Below are positions 1 to 6,028 of a stretch of 6,028 bases of DNA, piece by piece. The stretch's first letter is position 1. Each line of letters starts with the position of its first letter. Origin of the DNA: Gammaproteobacteria bacterium. Lineage in GTDB: Bacteria; Pseudomonadota; Gammaproteobacteria; Competibacterales; Competibacteraceae. The notes beneath the pieces are model-generated. The model saw only the letters and a program-made list of their open reading frames with translations, had not been told where the DNA came from and did no database searches. The stretch is from assembly GCA_020047885.1 (NCBI GenBank), contig JAIFNF010000284.1, positions 1 through 6,028 on the forward strand, in the 5' to 3' direction. Both the position numbers and the translations under genes were made by a program.

Positions 1-1704
1 CGGATTGCCGCCATTGAAAATGCGGGAGAACAGCTCCTGTTATTACGCCCACGCCGGTTTGGCAAGAGTCTGTGGCTGTCCACCTTGGACAACTACTATT
101 CCATCGACCGGGCGGATCAATTTAATGTGCTGTTCGGCGATCTGGCGATTGGGAAAAATCCCACCCAACGACATAATCAGTATTTCATCCTGCGCTGGAA
201 TTTTTCGGAAGTTGCAGCAACCGGGACTGCCGAGCAAATCGGCCAAGCGCTGCATCGGCACATCAACGCCTGCGTGGATCGTTTCAATCAGCGTTACGCG
301 GCTTGGTTCCCGGAGCCGATTACCCTGATTCCCGGCGATAGCATAGTGACTTTTCACTATTTGACTTCCGCCGTAGCTGCAACGGGTCACCCGCTCTATC
401 TGCTTATCGACGAATACGACAACTTTGCCAATGAACTCATGCCGCGTGGTCATCGTGCGATTGACGAGGATCATTACCGGGCGCTGGTGCATGGCGAAGG
501 CTTGTTAAAAACCGTGTTCAAATCCGTCAAGGCCGCCGCCGAAGAGGGCCGACTGGATCGAGTATTTATGACCGGTGTTTCCCCCGTCGTACTGGCCGAT
601 CTGTCCAGCGGGTATAACGTCGCCAAAGACATCAGCCAACGGGCGCAATGTCTGGATTTATGCGGATTCACCGGCGATGAAGTGCGGGCGATGCTGGAGA
701 CCGTCGCCGATGACATCGTGCTCCCCGCTGACCAACGTATTGAGGCGCTGGACACGATGCAGCGCTTCTATAACGGCTACCGCTTCGATTCCTGGCAAAA
801 CGATCCCGTTTATAACCCTACTCTGGTTCTCTATTTTCTGGAGTATTTACAGCAGAACCGGCGCTTTCCCGAGCGCTTGCTGGACGTCAATCTAGCGATG
901 GATCGCAACCGGATTGACTACATCGCCAGTCTGCCCCACGGCGATAGCGTCATCGCCGCCGCGTTAAACGACACCGCGCCGCTCACCGTGCCGTTACTGG
1001 CGGAACGTTTCGGCGTCAAGGATATGCTGGAAGCCACCAAGGATCAGGTGTTCATGGCCTCCCTGTTGTACTACCTCGGCGCACTAACTCACGCTGGATG
1101 CGATGAATTTGGCGAACTGCGCCTGGTGATTCCCAATCTGGTCATTCGCCGGTTATACATCGACCGTATTCGCGATGCCCTGCTGAGTGGCTATGACGAC
1201 CAACAAATCCGGCGGCAGGTGACTCAGCAATTCTACCGCAGTGGCGACCTGGAACCCCTCGCTGATTTCATCGAAACCCACTACTTCCCGGTGTTCGATA
1301 ACCGGGATTTGCGCTGGAGTAATGAACTGGTGGTGAAAACCGCGTTTCTGGTCACGCTGTTTTCCGACGCCTTCTACATCATGGATTCCGAAGACGCCAT
1401 TGCGCGGGGCTATGCGGATTTATCGATGATTCTGCGGCCGGATAAGCGTCAATACCAGTTACTGGATCATCTGCTGGAATTTAAAACGCTCGCGGCCAAA
1501 GACCTGGGTCTGAACGCTGAACAACTGGCGAAAACCCCGCGTGAGACGCTGGCGGCGCATCCCAAAGTGCAAGCGAAACTGGCCGAAGCCCGCCAGCAAC
1601 TGAACCGATACTCTGCTGCCTTGGAGGAGAAATACGGCGCACGGCTCAAGCTGCGAACTCATCCCATTGTTTGCATCGACCTGGCGCGACTGGTGTGGGA
1701 ATGA
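1..1704 (+). CDS. AAA-ATPase-like / PD-(D/E)XK nuclease family protein, 5' partial
   Basis: The frame is open from base 1, giving 567 residues before the TGA at 1702-1704. The true start lies upstream, and probably only about 30-40 residues are missing, judging by the usual 520-600 residue length of the family. Visible in order (fragment numbering): a P-loop RPRRFGKS at 16-23 with Lys22; a Walker B LLIDEYDN with Asp137-Glu138; a TGVSP segment at 191-195 followed by an SGYNVAKDIS stretch; a GFTGDE segment; NGYRF and YNPTLVLYFL; a YYLGALT segment; and a C-terminal PD-(D/E)XK core with Asp473 in YADLSMIL and Glu493/Lys495 in LLEFK. This order is that of the DUF1703 (AAA-ATPase-like plus PDDEXK) family. 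Such proteins are presumed ATP-dependent DNA nucleases; their biological role is poorly defined. Both the ATPase and the nuclease motifs look intact. A TTG at 85 would drop the P-loop, so it is not the start. Family assignment is confident; any defence role is inferred from the neighbouring genes. Confidence 0.9.
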   Translation, partial: RIAAIENAGEQLLLLRPRRFGKSLWLSTLDNYYSIDRADQFNVLFGDLAIGKNPTQRHNQYFILRWNFSEVAATGTAEQIGQALHRHINACVDRFNQRYAAWFPEPITLIPGDSIVTFHYLTSAVAATGHPLYLLIDEYDNFANELMPRGHRAIDEDHYRALVHGEGLLKTVFKSVKAAAEEGRLDRVFMTGVSPVVLADLSSGYNVAKDISQRAQCLDLCGFTGDEVRAMLETVADDIVLPADQRIEALDTMQRFYNGYRFDSWQNDPVYNPTLVLYFLEYLQQNRRFPERLLDVNLAMDRNRIDYIASLPHGDSVIAAALNDTAPLTVPLLAERFGVKDMLEATKDQVFMASLLYYLGALTHAGCDEFGELRLVIPNLVIRRLYIDRIRDALLSGYDDQQIRRQVTQQFYRSGDLEPLADFIETHYFPVFDNRDLRWSNELVVKTAFLVTLFSDAFYIMDSEDAIARGYADLSMILRPDKRQYQLLDHLLEFKTLAAKDLGLNAEQLAKTPRETLAAHPKVQAKLAEARQQLNRYSAALEEKYGARLKLRTHPIVCIDLARLVWE

Positions 1705-1883
1705 TCGGTCAAGCTTGGGAAAACACAGCTTTCTCAGCAACGACGTGAATCTGCGCTGTGACTACTTGGGAAACCTTGCGCCTGGACAGCTAATAAGCGA
1801 CTGCCGGAGTGAGCATGGTCAGCAAAAGTGAGTTGGGGTGACTATCCTTATGACACCTATCACCCGAAATTGGAAACCACGAC
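1705..1883. other. Intergenic region between the nuclease gene and druH
   Basis: This 179-base gap has no substantial ORF. It carries a 9-base direct repeat, CTTGGGAAA, at 1714-1722 and 1765-1773, and a short inverted repeat, AAGCT (1711-1715) with AGCTT (1727-1731). The inverted repeat is too short and lacks a T-run, so I do not call it a terminator. AGTGAG occurs at 1808-1813 and 1827-1832. A nine-codon ORF (stop included) at 1815-1841 has a good GGAG Shine-Dalgarno five bases upstream and could be a leader peptide or chance. I see no tRNA-like or clear riboswitch-like structure. The druH operon promoter most plausibly lies here. Confidence 0.6.
1766..1794 (+). promoter_or_regulatory. Weak sigma70-type promoter candidate for druH-druE
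   Basis: TTGGGA (1766-1771) matches four of six bases of the -35 consensus. GCTAAT (1789-1794) matches four of six of the -10 consensus, with a 17-base spacer. It lies about 90 bases upstream of the druH start, so it would give a leader of roughly 80 bases. The match is poor and could be chance; position in the gap is the main support. Confidence 0.2.
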
Positions 1884-4800
1884 ATGGACTGGCTAGCGCG
1901 ATTTCTCTTTACCAACACCCGGAAAACCATCCCCGACGGCCGCCCGCTTTACGCGTACAAGATGAGCGATACCCAGTACGCGGATTTCAGAGGTCACTTT
2001 CATCAACTGCTACTCTGGGATCCGCAAGGCAAGCTGGCCACGCGTTTTGCACCGATCTTCTGCCTCTACGCCGCTGAAACTTTCCGCCGGGAACATGCCG
2101 AAGGTTCCTGGAAATGGGAGACCGTGTTTCGACCGCTCGGCATAGCAGCGCCGCCTCATCAGCAACTCACTGAGTGGGTAGAAAAGGGCTTGGAGTGGTG
2201 GAATAGACCCTTGCTCCGCAGCGCGAACGGCAGCCGGGAATTTTTGGTGACCATTGCCTGCGAAGGCGGTCTGCCGTTGCGTTTGCTCCAGCAGGAAAAC
2301 GCCCACCTGACCCAGTTCTTCCGCCTGGTTCTCGACGGTTATTACCGAACCGGGCAGGGTGATGTTGATGCGGCGGTACTCATGGCTCGACAACATGCGC
2401 CCCGGTTGCCGCGCAGTCTGCGTCACGATGCCGTATTTCATCTGGCCGGATCGCTCATCGCCAAAATCAGCGCATGGCAACCGTTGGTCGGTGAGGCAGC
2501 GGATCCGATTGTGGCGCTCGATGCCAGGCTTCCGGAGTGGCGGCGCGATTTACCGTTGCGGCTCGATGATCATGTTGCGGAAACGTTGTTGACCGGCCTG
2601 GTGCGGCGTTCCGGGGAACTGGCGCAGGAAACTGCCGCCCGGTTGCGCTGGCGGGGCTGGCTCCGGGAAACCGCAACCGGTTGGCAAGTGGAAAAACGGC
2701 TGATTTTGCCGGAACGCCCGACCTGTGCCCAAATCGGGGAATGGATCGGTTTGCCGGGGATAAATCAGCCGCGCTGGCGGTTGCTGCTGCACACGCCGGT
2801 TGGCGTGGAAACCGTGGCCTGGTTGACGCTGCTGGAAGGCGCTGGTGCGTCTGCCCGGTACGGTCGGGAGTGGTTGCGGTCGGGTGGAGTGACGTTGACA
2901 GGCGGGGCGCTCCAGCAGTCGCACCGGCTGAGTCTGCACGATGGCCGCCAGGACTATCCGTTGGCGGTGCGGAATGGGGAACCGTGGGGCGATGCGCCGT
3001 GGGTTTTCGTCGAACGGGGCGCAACGGGCGAACGGGACTGGTTGACCGAAGGTTCAGCCCGCACCCAATCGACACAGACCTGGGTTTTGGCGACGCCTGA
3101 CTTGACCCCACGAATCGGTAACGGTACTTGCGAAGCATTGGGAATCCTCGCCGATCTGAACCGGACTTTGTACCAAATCAACGGCGAGGTGGAATTGCTC
3201 ACTCCGCAGCAGGATCGTTACCGCATCGTGTGCCGAGCCGATACCGAATCCGCTGAGACGTTTGCGGTGGTTGGTGATTCGGTGCCGCACACGCTCCAGC
3301 AACGTCCGCTCTATCGCGGCCTTCCCCACATTCACGCCCTGGATGCCGAAGGTCGGCGGCAACCCGCAACCGGTCGGCTGCAATGGCGACGCATCGGTCA
3401 TATTGCCTCTTGGCGGGAAAGCCGCCAAACCGCGCATGGCCGACTTTGGCTCCGATGGGTGGATGCCAGCGGTAACGAACGCTGTCGGCGGCAGGTCGAT
3501 GTCGCGCCGTCAGCCTTCCGGATCGAAACTGATATTGGCACCGGCAATCAGGCGGGCGTGATCCGGCTGACCGGACTGGCCGAGGTCGATCTACGGTCTG
3601 GCGCGGAGTGTCCCGCCGGAATTGCCATCACCGCCACGCTGGATCAAGCCCGGATCGTTTGCCCATCCATGCCTGGCGTGTTGCGGCCACCGCTTCATTT
3701 GCTGTTGGGCTGGCCCGGTTCAGAACCGATTCCGTTGACCCTGCCTTATCCACAACGAGGCGCGGTTTTTCAACTAGCCGGGCGACCGCTGTTTAACGAC
3801 GATTGGGTGCCACTGGATCGGCTAGGCGGTCTGCGCCTGCTGATTCAAGACCCGGCGGGTGGGCGAAATTTCTGGCTGGAAGGTGAACTGCTCGGGCAAC
3901 CGAACCCGGTCGGTGAATGGCTGCGCCAGACCTTCCGCGCCCGGTTACCGCTGCTTGAACAGGGACGGTTGGAACTGCCGCTGTTGGCCTGGCAGAACCG
4001 GTTAGCTTCGCTGCTGGCCGGCAGCCGCGATCTGGAGGCGCAAGTGCGGTTGTTGATCAAGACCGGGCAGGGTGAGCGACTCGCGCACATTCGCATTGCC
4101 CGGTTTGATGCGGTCATTGAACCGGATCGGGCAGCGGGGGTAGTGCGGATCAGCGCCGATTCTCTGACTCGGCTGGGGACGGGTTGGGAGACGAGAGTTC
4201 GGCTCGAAATCTTCCCGTTATGGCAACCAGGAGCAGTCCCAGCGGCTCTGTCCACCTATCCGGATCAATCGGGCTGTTGGGAAATCCCCGCTGATTTGCC
4301 ACCCGGCCCGTGGTGGATCGTGGGTCGCGATGGCGACTGGATGCGGTTTCGGCCCTTGTTGTGGATGGTTACCACTGGGGAAATGTCCGTTGCTACGGAT
4401 TCCGCATTAGCGGCAACCGTCTGCGAATCCGATCCTGCCCAGCGGCAGTACAAGCTGGATGTGCTGCTGACTGAACTGAGGCAAAACCCGGATCATGAGG
4501 ATTGGCCGTTGTTATTCGGCTATGTGCGACTGGCGCGGGAATTTCCGCCGAGTGCGCTGGATGTGCTGTGCCGATTGGCGGTTCATCCCCGCACCTTGGC
4601 GCTGGCGCTGCTGAAAGCAGACGATGAGACTTTTGAGCCGATGTGGGCGCTGTCGCGGCAAATGCCGTTTTGGTGGACTTTGCTTGCCGTCAATGACTGG
4701 CAGAATGTAGCGATCGCTTATTTTGGCGGGCTGCAAACCACCTTAGCTGAGGTAGACACCAGTGGGGAAATCGTTTTTAGTCTGTTTCAGGGGTTCCGGG

Positions 4801-5246
4801 AACGGGCGAGTGCGCGTCGTCTTTATTGGCGGGTCTTGTGCGACTGGCTCCAAGAGCGACTGTTTCCCAACCGGCCATTACCCAAAAACAGTGAATTAGC
4901 CGTAGCGCAGCGTTATCCCGCGTTTCTGGAGCAACGCATTGAGTTGATGGAGCAGGAACTGATGGGGCGGCATGATGCGGAAGACCAATGGCCGGAGAGC
5001 GTTGAAGTCATGAGCAGTTTGCAAGAGCTTGCGCAAAAATATCGTTATAACCATCTCAGCTCTTTTTACCGGTCAGTACGTTGTGCGCCCTTTGTCGCGG
5101 CCTATTTAAGCCTGAAAGCCATTTCTCCCTCTGAACAGTTAATCAGCGATTTGCGCTTGCTTCGCGCCTTTGATCCGGAGTGGTTTGAAAACGTCTACGC
5201 CATTGCTCTGGCCTTTGGATTAGCTACTTTGCCTTTGGAAATCTGA
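1884..5246 (+). CDS. druH: DruH-like protein of a Druantia type III anti-phage system
   Basis: A complete ORF of 1120 residues ending at TGA 5244-5246. The ATG at 1884 is the first ATG after the in-frame stop at 1851-1853, and a weak GGAAA lies at 1872-1876. The N-terminal ~160 residues look helical and aromatic-rich, with FCLYAAETFRR, a Trp105-Trp106-Asn-Arg stretch and CEGGLPLRLL at 126-135. They recall the proteins labelled STY4851/ECs_5259 family in public annotations (from memory). About residues 270-830 look rich in beta strands, with alternating hydrophobic residues and many Gly, Pro and Trp, as in stacked beta-sandwich domains. The last ~250 residues are helical again, including PPSALDVLCRLAVHP from 888 and PFWWTLLAVNDW at 928-939. 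I see no Walker, nuclease, methylase or zinc motif, no signal peptide and no membrane helix, so a cytoplasmic protein is likely. Its length and its place directly before a large helicase match DruH, whose mechanism is unknown. Alternative: the companion protein of an unrelated helicase system. Confidence 0.7.
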   Translation: MDWLARFLFTNTRKTIPDGRPLYAYKMSDTQYADFRGHFHQLLLWDPQGKLATRFAPIFCLYAAETFRREHAEGSWKWETVFRPLGIAAPPHQQLTEWVEKGLEWWNRPLLRSANGSREFLVTIACEGGLPLRLLQQENAHLTQFFRLVLDGYYRTGQGDVDAAVLMARQHAPRLPRSLRHDAVFHLAGSLIAKISAWQPLVGEAADPIVALDARLPEWRRDLPLRLDDHVAETLLTGLVRRSGELAQETAARLRWRGWLRETATGWQVEKRLILPERPTCAQIGEWIGLPGINQPRWRLLLHTPVGVETVAWLTLLEGAGASARYGREWLRSGGVTLTGGALQQSHRLSLHDGRQDYPLAVRNGEPWGDAPWVFVERGATGERDWLTEGSARTQSTQTWVLATPDLTPRIGNGTCEALGILADLNRTLYQINGEVELLTPQQDRYRIVCRADTESAETFAVVGDSVPHTLQQRPLYRGLPHIHALDAEGRRQPATGRLQWRRIGHIASWRESRQTAHGRLWLRWVDASGNERCRRQVDVAPSAFRIETDIGTGNQAGVIRLTGLAEVDLRSGAECPAGIAITATLDQARIVCPSMPGVLRPPLHLLLGWPGSEPIPLTLPYPQRGAVFQLAGRPLFNDDWVPLDRLGGLRLLIQDPAGGRNFWLEGELLGQPNPVGEWLRQTFRARLPLLEQGRLELPLLAWQNRLASLLAGSRDLEAQVRLLIKTGQGERLAHIRIARFDAVIEPDRAAGVVRISADSLTRLGTGWETRVRLEIFPLWQPGAVPAALSTYPDQSGCWEIPADLPPGPWWIVGRDGDWMRFRPLLWMVTTGEMSVATDSALAATVCESDPAQRQYKLDVLLTELRQNPDHEDWPLLFGYVRLAREFPPSALDVLCRLAVHPRTLALALLKADDETFEPMWALSRQMPFWWTLLAVNDWQNVAIAYFGGLQTTLAEVDTSGEIVFSLFQGFRERASARRLYWRVLCDWLQERLFPNRPLPKNSELAVAQRYPAFLEQRIELMEQELMGRHDAEDQWPESVEVMSSLQELAQKYRYNHLSSFYRSVRCAPFVAAYLSLKAISPSEQLISDLRLLRAFDPEWFENVYAIALAFGLATLPLEI

Positions 5247-5250
5247 AATG
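5237..5250 (+). promoter_or_regulatory. Ribosome binding site and stop-start junction for druE
   Basis: A GGAA at 5237-5240 lies seven bases before the ATG at 5248, inside the last codons of druH. The druH TGA (5244-5246) and the druE ATG are separated by one A (TGAAATG). This arrangement favours translational coupling, so the two proteins are probably made together from one transcript. It also fixes the druE start. Confidence 0.6.
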
Positions 5251-6028
5251 GAACGCACTCAATTTTACACCACGTTGGTCGATCAACTGGGCCAGCGAGC
5301 GACTCGCGCCGTACTCGGTTTATGCGGTTTCCGCAATGATCCGCTGCGTACATATCTCTACACCCTGTTTGATCAGGGAGCGGGAATGCCGGGCGCATTT
5401 CTCGCCGATCCGGTGTTTGAAGCGGGCTTTGGCTGGCAATCTGCAGATCGGACTCTGGGCGGACTTGAAGGCAAACTGCTACATCCGGGATTGGCGCGTG
5501 CCTTGCGCGATCCACAGAAAAAAGGACTGAGCGAGGATTACACCTTTCCGGCTCGGCGGCGACCCTATCGGCATCAATTGGAGGCGTGGCGGGCGCTTAT
5601 CGAAGGTCACCCGCCGCGTTCAGTGTTGGTCACCAGTGGCACCGGTTCCGGCAAAACCGAATGTTTCCTAATTCCGATTCTTAATGATCTGGTAACAGAA
5701 TTGGAACACCGTCAGAACGCGCCATTGATTGGGGTACGGGCGCTGTTTCTCTACCCACTTAATGCACTCATCAAAAGCCAAAAAGATCGGCTGGTCGCCT
5801 GGTCTGAACCCTTTAAGGGCGGTATCCGATTCTGTCTCTATAATGGCGACACACCCAATCAGGCTAAAAGCGAATGGTCTTGTGAAGTGGCCGACCGTCG
5901 AACCTTGCGTAAAGAACCACCACCGCTGCTGGTCACCAATGCCACCATGCTGGAATACCTGCTGGTGCGAAATGAAGACCGTCCGATTATTGATCAGTCG
6001 CAGGGTCAATTACGCTGGATCGTAATTG
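5248..6028 (+). CDS. druE: DruE-like DEAD/DEAH-box helicase, N-terminal part (3' partial)
   Basis: The window holds the first 260 codons plus one base; the gene continues to the right. After a ~100-residue N-terminal region come superfamily 2 helicase motifs: a Q-motif-like RRPYRHQLEAW with Gln110; motif I TSGTGSGKTE with Lys136-Thr137, which binds ATP phosphates; motif Ia LFLYPLNAL at 166-174; and the motif Ib/Ic-like TNATMLEYLL from 230. The last residues, LRWIVI, are the hydrophobic strand that normally runs into motif II (DEAH). The single leftover base is G, as an Asp codon requires. The motif wording (TGSGKTECFLIPIL, YPLNALIKSQ, TNATMLEYLL) is that of the large helicases with a C-terminal DUF1998 region, such as DruE and, more distantly, DrmA/DrmB- and MrfA-like proteins. 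DruE is usually about 1800-2100 residues, so only about an eighth is visible. Pairing with the upstream DruH-like gene favours DruE of Druantia type III. Confidence 0.75.
   Translation, partial: MERTQFYTTLVDQLGQRATRAVLGLCGFRNDPLRTYLYTLFDQGAGMPGAFLADPVFEAGFGWQSADRTLGGLEGKLLHPGLARALRDPQKKGLSEDYTFPARRRPYRHQLEAWRALIEGHPPRSVLVTSGTGSGKTECFLIPILNDLVTELEHRQNAPLIGVRALFLYPLNALIKSQKDRLVAWSEPFKGGIRFCLYNGDTPNQAKSEWSCEVADRRTLRKEPPPLLVTNATMLEYLLVRNEDRPIIDQSQGQLRWIVI

Noticed and set aside
85..87. TTG as the start of the first gene
   Set aside because: The frame continues upstream to base 1 and encodes the P-loop RPRRFGKS, which a start at 85 would remove.
43..492. Antisense ORF (149 codons) opposite the ATPase-nuclease gene
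   Set aside because: It overlaps the P-loop and Walker B coding region of a clear family member and resembles nothing known to me; it is a shadow frame.
1711..1731. Inverted repeat AAGCT/AGCTT as a terminator of the first gene
   Set aside because: The stem is only five base pairs, is not GC-rich, and has no T-run after it.
1828..1896. GTG-started short ORF reading SWGDYPYDTYHPKLE into the druH start
   Set aside because: It has no clear ribosome site, is only 22 codons long and has no recognised homology; I cannot separate it from chance.
1838..2077. 79-codon + strand ORF overlapping the druH start
   Set aside because: Most of it is druH sequence read in another frame, with Pro/Arg-rich composition and no family resemblance. 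The druH frame continues for 1120 codons and is preferred.
2467..3138. Long antisense ORF (223 codons) inside druH
   Set aside because: It is rich in Arg, Pro, Ser and Ala with no recognisable motif, and it lies wholly opposite a well-supported gene. Strong third-position G/C bias opens such frames by chance.

Overview
The window looks like a bacterial chromosomal defence-island segment. The three genes all lie on the + strand. Coding bias is moderately GC-rich with G/C-rich third positions. Protein style and base composition fit a proteobacterium, perhaps a gammaproteobacterium, but no marker gene fixes the taxonomy and this is a weak inference.

Layout. (1) Positions 1-1704 hold the 3' part of an AAA-ATPase-like / PD-(D/E)XK nuclease gene (the DUF1703-type 'ATP-binding protein' family). 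Its reading frame runs off the left edge. (2) Positions 1705-1883 are a non-coding gap of 179 bases with no convincing terminator, one weak promoter candidate and a possible tiny leader ORF. (3) Positions 1884-5246 hold a complete 1120-residue protein without recognisable catalytic motifs. It matches DruH of Druantia type III in size, position and style. (4) Positions 5248-6028 hold the first 260 codons of a large DEAD/DEAH-type helicase, read as DruE. It starts one base after the druH stop codon and is cut by the right edge immediately before the expected DEAH motif.

How they may work together. Known Druantia type III anti-phage systems consist of DruH and the very large helicase DruE, and the tight druH-druE junction here fits one co-translated operon. 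The upstream ATPase-nuclease is a separate gene in the same orientation. It may be a second island resident or an accessory partner; the sequence alone does not decide. The main uncertainty is the Druantia assignment. It rests on N-terminal helicase motifs and gene pairing, because most of DruE, including the DUF1998-type C-terminal region expected from the family, lies outside the window.
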